A stretch of 64,000 nt of DNA from G963674665 sp964609625 (lineage in GTDB: Bacteria; Desulfobacterota; Desulfovibrionia; Desulfovibrionales; Desulfovibrionaceae): NCBI GenBank assembly GCA_964609625.1, contig CAZSRS010000004.1, positions 62,001 through 126,000 of the forward strand, in the 5' to 3' direction. The notes beneath the pieces were generated by a model, which had not been told where the DNA came from, did no database searches, and worked only from the letters and a program-made list of their open reading frames with translations. Shown here piece after piece: positions 43,691 through 50,551 of this stretch. Every line of letters starts with the position of its first letter. The first letter of the stretch is position 1. The translations under genes were made by a program, and so were the position numbers.

Positions 43691-45865
43691 ATGAGCCAGA
43701 ATATTCCGCAACACGAGAAACAATGCAGTCCTGTGATGCTCCTGGCGGTCAACGACAACGGCGACAGGCGGAACATCGAGGCACTGCTGCTCGATTGTGG
43801 TTGTTTGGTGCACAACGCGCCCTCGCTGTCCGTCGCGCGCAAGGTACTCGAACACCACAGACCCGATCTTGCGCTCGTCGACACTGATCTGCCCCAGGAG
43901 AGCGTGTCATCCCTGCTGCAGGAAATCCGGAAACACTCCCCGGATACGCCGGTGGTGTTGCTCGCGAGCCAGGTGGACCAGCACAAGACGGCAAATCCCA
44001 TACAACACGGAATCCTCGGCTTTCTGTCCAAGCCCCTGGAGAAAAAAGACATCCTCCATATGACGTCCTGGGTACTGGCGTACAAGACCCTGCTCGAAGA
44101 AAAACGACGCCTCGAACAGGATCTTTCCGAGAGCGAAGGCAAGTACCGTCTTCTCGCTGAAAACACCGAGGATCTGATCTGGACCTTGGGGTCGGATCTG
44201 CGCGTGGAATACGCCAGCCCGGCTGCGTTCAACATCTTCGGTTATGACCCGGCAGAAGTGCTGGGCATGAGCCCCGAGGATTTCATCCTCAAGGAGGACG
44301 CTGGGCCGGACGCCGCGTGGCGTACCTGGCTGGCTTCACTGCACAAGGGGCCGGTCAAGCCCCTGACCAGGGTTTGGCAACTCCGTGCCATTGGAAAAAG
44401 CACCAACGTGCTCTGGACCGAAAGCACCACCACCGCCCTGTATGATGGCGAGCGCTTCCGTGGTGTCCTGGGAGTCACCCGCGAGATCACTGACAAGAAA
44501 CGCGCCGAACTCGCCCTGAACCGTGCCATGCAGGAGAAGGAACGCTACCGCCGCAACATGGAGGCCATCTTTCGCAGCATCCCCGATGCCATCATCACCG
44601 TGGACAACGAAATGCGACTCATCGCGGCCAACGCCGCCGCTGAAGAAATCTGCGGCTTGGGACCGGGCATCGTCTTCGGCGAACCATTCCAAAACCAAGC
44701 TCCGTGCGGCAGTGCCAGTTGTCTGGACGTCGTGCATACCACACTGCGCACCAAGGAGCCGGTGCGCTCCCTGCTCGTGTCCTGCTCCAGGCAAGGTCTT
44801 CCGCAGCGGCACGTGGAACTCAGCTGCACGCCATTGCTGGACGACAAGGACAGACATGCCGGCGCAGTGCTGGCGGTCAAGGATGTCACCCGCCTGCTGG
44901 ACCTGGAAAAACGCCTGGACGAGCGCAAGCATTTTCGCAACATCGTGGGAAAAAGTGAGAGCATGCAGGAAATCTACCGGCTCATCGAACAATTGGCCAG
45001 CGTGGATTCCACCGTGCTCATTCAGGGTGAAACGGGAACCGGCAAGGAACTGGTGGCCGAGGCCCTGCACTACGGCGGCGTGCGCGCCAATGCCCCCTTG
45101 GTCAAAGTGAACTGTTCCGCCCTTTCGGAAAGTCTTCTGGAAAGCGAACTTTTCGGCCATGTACGCGGCGCCTTTACCGGCGCCATCCGCGACAAGGAGG
45201 GCCGTATCCAGGCGGCCAGCGGAGGCTCGATGTTCCTGGACGAGATCGGGGACATCTCGCCGCTCCTGCAGCTCAAACTTCTGCGCTTCCTGGAACAAAA
45301 AGAGTTCGAGCGCGTGGGCGAATCCGTGACCAGGAAGGCCGACGTCCGTGTCATAACGGCCAGCAATGTTGATCTGCTGGAAAAGGTCAACCAGGGGCAT
45401 TTCCGCCAAGACCTCTACTACCGCCTCAACGTCATGGTCATCAACCTCCCCAGCCTGCGCGAGCGCACCGAGGATATCCCCCTGTTCGTCGAGCACTTTC
45501 TGGCCCACTTCGGCAACGTGTTCCACAAGAAATACACCGGCATCACAACCGACGCTTTGTCCGTGCTGATGCACTATCCCTGGCCGGGCAATGTCCGCGA
45601 ACTCAAACACTCCCTGGAGCATGCCTGCATTCTCTGTCAACACGGCCCCATCGGCCTGCATCACCTCCCCAGGGAAGTGCTCACCCGCAAGCGGATGCCC
45701 ATCCGGAACGCCCCCTTGTCCGGCGGTAAGCATGCGCTGACCAGGCAGGACATCCAGGACGCCCTGGATCAGGCCGAGGGCAACAAGGCCAGGGCCGCAC
45801 GCATGCTGGGTATTGACCGCACCACCTTGTATCGCAAGATGGCGAAATACCAACTTGAGGCGTAG
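43691..45865 (+). CDS. Sigma-54-dependent response regulator (REC-PAS-PAS-AAA+-Fis)
   Basis: The 724-residue protein has an N-terminal receiver domain (about residues 15-130; phosphoacceptor Asp in LVDTDLP, Lys in FLSKPLE, but the usual acidic pair reads ND and the Thr/Ser switch is LLAS), two PAS domains (about 150-270 and 290-400), an AAA+ domain (Walker A GETGTGKE near residue 446, intact GAFTGA near 493, Walker B GSMFLDEIGD), and a Fis-type helix-turn-helix (ARAARMLGIDRTTLYRKMAK). It should activate RpoN promoters. The palindromes at 45890-45918 and the RpoN promoter at 46059 directly follow it, so the likely target is the small RNA there. It follows glgB by 87 bases. Confidence 0.92.
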   Translation: MSQNIPQHEKQCSPVMLLAVNDNGDRRNIEALLLDCGCLVHNAPSLSVARKVLEHHRPDLALVDTDLPQESVSSLLQEIRKHSPDTPVVLLASQVDQHKTANPIQHGILGFLSKPLEKKDILHMTSWVLAYKTLLEEKRRLEQDLSESEGKYRLLAENTEDLIWTLGSDLRVEYASPAAFNIFGYDPAEVLGMSPEDFILKEDAGPDAAWRTWLASLHKGPVKPLTRVWQLRAIGKSTNVLWTESTTTALYDGERFRGVLGVTREITDKKRAELALNRAMQEKERYRRNMEAIFRSIPDAIITVDNEMRLIAANAAAEEICGLGPGIVFGEPFQNQAPCGSASCLDVVHTTLRTKEPVRSLLVSCSRQGLPQRHVELSCTPLLDDKDRHAGAVLAVKDVTRLLDLEKRLDERKHFRNIVGKSESMQEIYRLIEQLASVDSTVLIQGETGTGKELVAEALHYGGVRANAPLVKVNCSALSESLLESELFGHVRGAFTGAIRDKEGRIQAASGGSMFLDEIGDISPLLQLKLLRFLEQKEFERVGESVTRKADVRVITASNVDLLEKVNQGHFRQDLYYRLNVMVINLPSLRERTEDIPLFVEHFLAHFGNVFHKKYTGITTDALSVLMHYPWPGNVRELKHSLEHACILCQHGPIGLHHLPREVLTRKRMPIRNAPLSGGKHALTRQDIQDALDQAEGNKARAARMLGIDRTTLYRKMAKYQLEA

Positions 45866-45889
45866 GGGAAACCTTACCGCCACAGTACT

Positions 45890-45918
45890 TGTTGCAACAC
45901 TTTGTGTTGCACGCAACA
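45890..45918. promoter_or_regulatory. Two palindromic activator sites
   Basis: TGTTGCAACA (45890-45899) is a perfect palindrome and TGTTGCACGCAACA (45905-45918) has the same half-site TGTTGC/GCAACA around a 2-base centre. The centres are 17 bases apart. They lie about 140-170 bases upstream of the sigma-54 promoter at 46059, the normal distance for enhancer sites. Confidence 0.65.
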
Positions 45919-46058
45919 GTCATTCTGCCCTTGTTCCCTGACGTCCTGCCCTTCACAGTGCTAGTGCTCCAAGCAGTTGTCGCGAAAATTAGAGATACTT
46001 CCGCCATTTCCCAGTGCTTTTTCAGGGAACGAAACCTTGGGGGGGTTTCCCACCCCTC

Positions 46059-46074
46059 TGGCACGCTCCTTGTA
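46059..46074 (+). promoter_or_regulatory. Sigma-54 promoter of a small RNA
   Basis: TGGCACGCTCCTTGTA matches the consensus TGGCAC-R-NNNN-TTGC-W at every defined base except C to T in the last position of TTGC. The predicted start is near 46083. The first plus-strand protein gene is more than 2 kb away, while a terminator lies 110-135 bases downstream. Confidence 0.85.
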
Positions 46075-46082
46075 TACCATGA

Positions 46083-46218
46083 GCGGTTGACTTCCAGCAT
46101 GTGGCAATGATCTTCCCCCCCCCTGGTCTTGCCATACTGTGGCTGCGGCACGTGTTCTGCTGGCGATCCGCAGTCAGGAAGGCCTCCCCTGGTCGGGCCG
46201 AAAGGCCCGACTTTTTTT
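46083..46218 (+). ncRNA. Candidate sigma-54-dependent small RNA
   Basis: The predicted transcript of about 135 nt folds into three separate hairpins. Hairpin 1 is TGGCAA (46102-46107) with TTGCCA (46128-46133), and its loop contains eight consecutive C (46115-46122). Hairpin 2 is CTGCGG (46143-46148) with CCGCAG (46168-46173). Hairpin 3 is the terminator at 46192-46211. Between hairpins 2 and 3 is an unpaired GGAAGGCCTCCCC-like stretch. There is no ORF with a ribosome-binding site that ends before the terminator. The exposed C-rich loop could pair with Shine-Dalgarno sequences, a common mode of sRNA repression; this is inference. The organisation resembles the RpoN-activated Qrr sRNAs of Vibrio, but I see no sequence identity. 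Confidence 0.7.
46192..46218 (+). terminator. Intrinsic terminator of the small RNA
   Basis: GTCGGGCC (46192-46199) pairs perfectly with GGCCCGAC (46204-46211) around a GAAA tetraloop and is followed by seven T (46212-46218). Confidence 0.92.
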
Positions 46219-46339
46219 CGTACCTTCTCCCTTGCCTCCATGCACGAAAGTCACCGGTTCAACAGGAGAAACCCGGTGTCGTTCCTGCGATGCTAGGGCA
46301 ATGGGCACAGCATTCATGCGCGCCCTGCCGGGGCACCAT

Positions 46340-46376
46340 AAAAAAGCTCCCCGGCCAGGGTATCCTGACCGGGGAG
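46340..46376 (-). terminator. Intrinsic terminator of the VCBS-protein gene
   Basis: On the minus strand a 13-bp stem (46364-46376 with 46347-46359, one G-U-type mismatch) with a 4-base loop is followed by CTTTTTT. It lies 26 bases after the stop of the gene at 46402 and separates it from the small RNA. Confidence 0.88.
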
Positions 46377-46401
46377 TCTCGCGCTGTATTCAGGGGAGGA
46401 G

Positions 46402-48117
46402 TTATTCCTCCCTGAATTCAGAGTCCAGCTCGGAGCCCATTTTGCTGATGTCCAGAGGGTAGAACAGCACGGTGGTCCTGCGGAACTTGGCGCCGATGAC
46501 GCCGGGGTGGGTGTTGATGAGTACGTAGAGGTCTGGAATGCCGTCGTTGTTGATGTCGGCCACACCGTAGTCGACCACCGATCCCATGATACGCCGGGTT
46601 TTCCAATTCAGGCTGAGGCCCACGCCGTCCCAGGACATGGAGTGGATTTCGCCCTGGGGGAAGAACCGGTAGCGGGTGAAGAACTGGGCCGCCACGGACA
46701 CCGGATGGTTGGCAAGCAGCTCGGCGGCACCGTCCTTGTTCAAGTCAAAAGGCACCAACCGCAGCGGCACGTAGTAGGGATCCTTCATCAGGATCTTATC
46801 GCGCATGCCCACGGCGCTGTAAGGGCTTACAAGGCCGAGAGAAGAGCCTGAAAAGACCTTGTCCGTGGTGTAGAGCTGCTCGCCGGAGCGACTGTAGACG
46901 CTGAGCTTGTCCTTCTTGTCGGTGATCACGATCCTGTAATCAGTGCCCTCTTGTTTCAAGTACGTGAAGTTGAAGACATTGCCTTCCGGAGGCAGCAGCA
47001 GTCCGCCGCCAAGGGCATACTCCCCGCCCATCTTGACAATTTCGTGCACCCTGGTCGAGAAGATCTCCTTGGAGCCCTTCTGCTGGCCGACAAGGACCGG
47101 TCTGAAATCGGGGGGCGTGATGGCCGAGGACATGAACAGCTTGGCCGGTTGGCCCTGTCTTTCGAATCTGCCACCGCGGAAGTTCAGGATGAACGTGTTC
47201 GGCGTATTCGCCAGCATGACGTTGACGCTCTGTTCGTCATCGCCGGGTCCCATGGGGTTGGAAACCGCGGACACGATGATTTCGGCCGTGCCGTCGCGGT
47301 TCAGGTCCAACATGCTCAGCCGCAGGATTTCCAGATTGGAGCCAAGGACATGCTCCCCGAGAGGTTCCATCTGGTTCTGGGAGTTGAAGCGGTAGGCATA
47401 GATCTTGTCGCTCGCCGCGACAAAGGTCTCGTTCACACCGTCTCCATCGGCATCGCCGACCACGATGGAGCTGCCCACATAGGGCAACGTCGGGCTGCGT
47501 AGCCTTCCCGAAGACGTCTCGTCGCCGGCGTAACGAAACTGCGGGTTGAGGTAGAACTCCTGCCCCCCGGAAGGTTCGTTATGCACCAGCATGGGGTTCA
47601 TGGCATTGACACGCTTGGGTTGAGTGCCGCCGTCCGCGGGCATTCCGGCGCTGTCCTCACGGCCGAAGACCTCCGCATTGATACTGGAGGCCATGCTCTC
47701 GAGAACAGGGATGACCCGGTCGAGCTCCATCTGCGCGGTCTTGGGCGTGGTCTTGCCCGCGGCATCCACCACCCGGATGTCCACGCTGCAGTTGTTGCCC
47801 AGAATTGTCAGGCTGCCGAAGATGATGTAATCCACACCCAGTTTGCTCAGGATGGCCTGGGCGTTACCGTCCGTCACGGCGGCTCCCCCCAGGGCCGTAC
47901 GGACCTTGTCCTTGCCAATGGTCTCGTACGATCCGGCCCAGTGCAATCGCGAACCGAGCATGTCCTGGATCCCGTCGGAAAGGTATTGATACTTGTCCGG
48001 TCCGTTGACGACAAAGGGGGATACGGCAAAGTGTTTCACCGTCTTGGCCATGGCGGCCGGAGCGAGCAACACCATAAACAAGCATAATGCGCAAAGGCTT
48101 TTTCTCCAACAATTCAT
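46402..48117 (-). CDS. Secreted VCBS/FG-GAP-repeat protein
   Basis: The 571-residue protein has a Sec signal peptide (MNCWRKSLCALCLFMVLLAP, cleavage after AMA), then a FlgO/TolB-like domain (about residues 25-170: VKHFAVSPFVVNGPDKYQYLSDG, LGVDYIIFGSLTILGN). The remainder contains VCBS/FG-GAP calcium-loop repeats: VVGDADGDGVNETFVAASD, MLDLNRDGTAEIIVS, PFDLNKDGAAELL and VADINNDGIPDLYV, which suggest a seven-bladed propeller. It is probably periplasmic or surface-exposed; the partner is unknown. AAGGAG lies before the ATG. Confidence 0.75.
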   Translation of the reverse strand: MNCWRKSLCALCLFMVLLAPAAMAKTVKHFAVSPFVVNGPDKYQYLSDGIQDMLGSRLHWAGSYETIGKDKVRTALGGAAVTDGNAQAILSKLGVDYIIFGSLTILGNNCSVDIRVVDAAGKTTPKTAQMELDRVIPVLESMASSINAEVFGREDSAGMPADGGTQPKRVNAMNPMLVHNEPSGGQEFYLNPQFRYAGDETSSGRLRSPTLPYVGSSIVVGDADGDGVNETFVAASDKIYAYRFNSQNQMEPLGEHVLGSNLEILRLSMLDLNRDGTAEIIVSAVSNPMGPGDDEQSVNVMLANTPNTFILNFRGGRFERQGQPAKLFMSSAITPPDFRPVLVGQQKGSKEIFSTRVHEIVKMGGEYALGGGLLLPPEGNVFNFTYLKQEGTDYRIVITDKKDKLSVYSRSGEQLYTTDKVFSGSSLGLVSPYSAVGMRDKILMKDPYYVPLRLVPFDLNKDGAAELLANHPVSVAAQFFTRYRFFPQGEIHSMSWDGVGLSLNWKTRRIMGSVVDYGVADINNDGIPDLYVLINTHPGVIGAKFRRTTVLFYPLDISKMGSELDSEFREE

Positions 48118-48297
48118 ATGTACTCCTTGGCATCCGCCGACTCTGCGGCCTCTGATTGGCAGGCGCGACATGGTGTCACGTCAGGAAAACAGCCCTTAAC
48201 ATGAAGACGAACTGGACGCAAAGCATACCCGCCGCGTGCTTCCCGGGCAAGCACGGGGCAAGTGAATTATTTTTCATGTTCCGCTGTCGCCCTTTTA

Positions 48298-48309
48298 TTG
48301 TAAATACAA
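48298..48309. promoter_or_regulatory. Small palindrome upstream of the methyltransferase gene
   Basis: TTGTAAATACAA has TTGTA/TACAA arms and sits in an AT-rich patch in the divergent region between 48117 and 48345. It could be an operator, but nothing else supports this. Confidence 0.3.
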
Positions 48310-48344
48310 ATCATTGCCTGCCCCATTAGCACGAGGAAGAGGCC

Positions 48345-49634
48345 CTGCGCGAAACGAATCCCCCCCGCTCCCTGCGCCTGGTCTGCTCCCCGGAGGAGCG
48401 TGACACGGTACTGGCCCTGCTCGCCGCCCAGGGAATTTCCCTGGAACGTGAAGCCTTTTCCGACTCCTGCTTCCGGGCGCGCGAATCCTCCCTGCCCCTG
48501 GGCTCCTCGCTGGCCGCGTTTTTCGGATGCATCTACATCCAGGACCGCGCCTCCATGCTGCCCCCTCTGGCTTTGGAGCAGGCCAGAGCCGGATCGCTCC
48601 GGGGTTCGGCCATCCTGGATATGTGCGCCAGCCCAGGCGGTAAAAGTTCCTTCCTGTCCCAGCTCACCGGCCCAACGGGATTCGTCCTGGCCAACGAACC
48701 CAACCGGGAGCGGGGGCAGACCCTGCGCCGCAACCTCACGCGCTTGAATCTGGCCAATGTCGCCAGCTGCCAATACCCCGGAGAGTGTTTGTCCCTGCCC
48801 GACGCCTCCTGCCCAAACATCCTGCTGGACCCTCCATGCAGCGGTTGGGGCACTGCCGAGAAACATCCCAAGGTCAACAGACTTTGGCGGGATGAGAAGA
48901 TCGACCCTCTGGTGAACCTGCAACGCCAGCTGTTGCGCGAGGCATCCAGACTCCTGTCGCCGGGAGGACGTCTGGTCTACTCCACCTGCACCACCAACGT
49001 GCGTGAAAACGAGGAGCAGGTGCTTTGGGCCATTGCGGAATTCGGGCTGGAATCCGTCCCCCTGCGCCCCTTGCCTGGGTTGGCCTGCGAACCTCCGCTC
49101 CAACCTGAAGCCCGGTGTTGTCTGCGTATCGACCAAGAACGCTCCCAGGCCCAGGGGCACTTCGCCGCTTGTCTGGCCAAACCCGGAGCAGCCGGCCCCC
49201 TCCTGGTCTCGGACGCGACTCTACCTGGCGAAGCGCCACCCACTGACCTTCTGTCTGGTACCTGGCGTCTGGAACGCCTCGGACCGGGAGAACCACGCCG
49301 CTTCGGCGACACGGTGCACTTTGTGCATCGGACCGCCCAGGACCTGTTGCCTGGAGACTTCCACTGGCAAGGCCTCCCCCTGGGGCGGCTCTCCGGCGCC
49401 GGGTTCCGCGAATTCGCCAGGGCACGGCTGTTGCTGCCTGACGAGCCCGATGCCGACGCCATGGTCTTCGACACTCCCGAGCCCCTCTGCCGCCTGCTGA
49501 GCGGCCAGAGCCTGGAAGCGCCGGCCGGAAACGGCCACTGCGGTATCGGCCTGTACTACGCGGCGGCCGGAGGCGTGCTCGGCCTGGGCTGGCTGCGACG
49601 CAAGGGCAAACGCGTGCTCTGGAGCGAACGCTGA
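48345..49634 (+). CDS. RsmB/RsmF-type rRNA cytosine-C5 methyltransferase, non-AUG start
   Basis: The protein has NOL1/NOP2/Sun motifs: the SAM site MCASPGGKSSFLSQL, LANEPNRERGQTLRRNL, the motif IV catalytic region LLDPPCSGWGT, and motif VI with the catalytic Cys in VYSTCTTNVRENEEQV. A C-terminal RsmF-like PUA-type region follows. Coding-quality sequence (RLVCSPEERDTVLALLAAQG and on) extends 70 codons upstream of the first ATG (48555) and holds no ATG, GTG or TTG. A CTG at 48345 with AGGAAGAGG before it is the best start; a TAG at 48327-48329 blocks the same frame just upstream, before an ATG at 48276. A sequencing error in the C7 run near 48360 is the alternative. Confidence 0.75.
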   Translation: MRETNPPRSLRLVCSPEERDTVLALLAAQGISLEREAFSDSCFRARESSLPLGSSLAAFFGCIYIQDRASMLPPLALEQARAGSLRGSAILDMCASPGGKSSFLSQLTGPTGFVLANEPNRERGQTLRRNLTRLNLANVASCQYPGECLSLPDASCPNILLDPPCSGWGTAEKHPKVNRLWRDEKIDPLVNLQRQLLREASRLLSPGGRLVYSTCTTNVRENEEQVLWAIAEFGLESVPLRPLPGLACEPPLQPEARCCLRIDQERSQAQGHFAACLAKPGAAGPLLVSDATLPGEAPPTDLLSGTWRLERLGPGEPRRFGDTVHFVHRTAQDLLPGDFHWQGLPLGRLSGAGFREFARARLLLPDEPDADAMVFDTPEPLCRLLSGQSLEAPAGNGHCGIGLYYAAAGGVLGLGWLRRKGKRVLWSER

Positions 49635-49762
49635 GGGAGGCGGCAGGTGTTTCAGCGCGGCATCGTCCCACATCATCGAACAATACCCATGCGAACCCCT
49701 CATTCCACTTGAACAACAGGGCAAAGCATGGTTTCCTGCGCCATTACCCTTGAGGGAGAACC

Positions 49763-50551
49763 ATGATCGGAACCACGCGCAGACTGAAACGACTCTTCGA
49801 CCCGCGGAGCGGCAAGGCCGTGATCCTGGCCCTGGACCATGGGGTCAGCAGCGGCATGACCCAAGGCATCCACGATACCCCGAGACTCCTTGAACTGGCC
49901 CAGAGCCTCGAACTCCAGGGCGTTGTCCTGAACAAGGGTCTGGCCAGGGCTTACGGCGCCACCCTCGCCCCAGCCCGCAACCTGGTGGTCCAGTTGTCCG
50001 GCGGCACAAAACACGGCCTCCCCCCGTACAACAAGAGCATCGTCTGCTCGATTCCCGAGGCCTTGCGTCTGGGCGCGGATTGTGTGTGCGTGCAGCTGAA
50101 CATCGGCAACGACCTGGAAGACCGTATGCTCGCCGACTTCGGCATGGTCAGCGACGAGGCCCACCTGGCCGGCCTGCCGGTGCTGGCAGTGATCTGCGCG
50201 TGCGGGGGGCAGATCGTCAACGAGCTGGACCCCAGCCTCGTGGCCCATTGCGTGCGCTTGGGCGGGGAACTGGGCGCCGACATCGTCAGCACGCCCTTTT
50301 CAGGGGATGCCAAAACCTTTGCCCAGGCCGTGGAATCCTGCCCCGCTCCCGTGCTGGTGGCGGGCGGCCCAGTACAAGCCGACTTTGGCTCCTTCCTGGG
50401 CATGATCGGCACGGCCCTGAAATGCGGTGCGGCAGGAGTCCTGGCGGGACGCAACGTCTTCGAACGCCCCAAACCGGAGCAAGCCCTTCGCAAGCTCCTG
50501 GATCTGGTGCACGGGAAGCAGGCTAACGTTCCTCTTCACCAAGTTCCTTGA
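49763..50551 (+). CDS. DhnA-type class I aldolase homologue lacking the Schiff-base lysine
   Basis: The 262-residue protein belongs to the DeoC/LacD/FbaB family of archaeal-type fructose-bisphosphate aldolase and ADH synthase (first step of the alternative shikimate entry route). Family features are ILALDHGVSSGM, VVLNKGLARAYG, ADCVCVQLNIG, APVLVAGGP and AAGVLAGRNVFE. The Schiff-base lysine is normally in GADIVKT; here the text is GADIVSTPFSGD, with Ser176 (codon AGC at 50288). The second catalytic region (Tyr/Lys) is also altered. It may be inactive or use other chemistry. The ATG has GAGGGAG before it. Its last 29 bases overlap the convergent ClC gene. Confidence 0.85.
   Translation: MIGTTRRLKRLFDPRSGKAVILALDHGVSSGMTQGIHDTPRLLELAQSLELQGVVLNKGLARAYGATLAPARNLVVQLSGGTKHGLPPYNKSIVCSIPEALRLGADCVCVQLNIGNDLEDRMLADFGMVSDEAHLAGLPVLAVICACGGQIVNELDPSLVAHCVRLGGELGADIVSTPFSGDAKTFAQAVESCPAPVLVAGGPVQADFGSFLGMIGTALKCGAAGVLAGRNVFERPKPEQALRKLLDLVHGKQANVPLHQVP

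Noticed and set aside
46101..46415. Open frame crossing the sigma-54 small RNA and its terminator
   Set aside because: It reads through the perfect intrinsic terminator at 46192-46218 and has no ribosome-binding site at its start.
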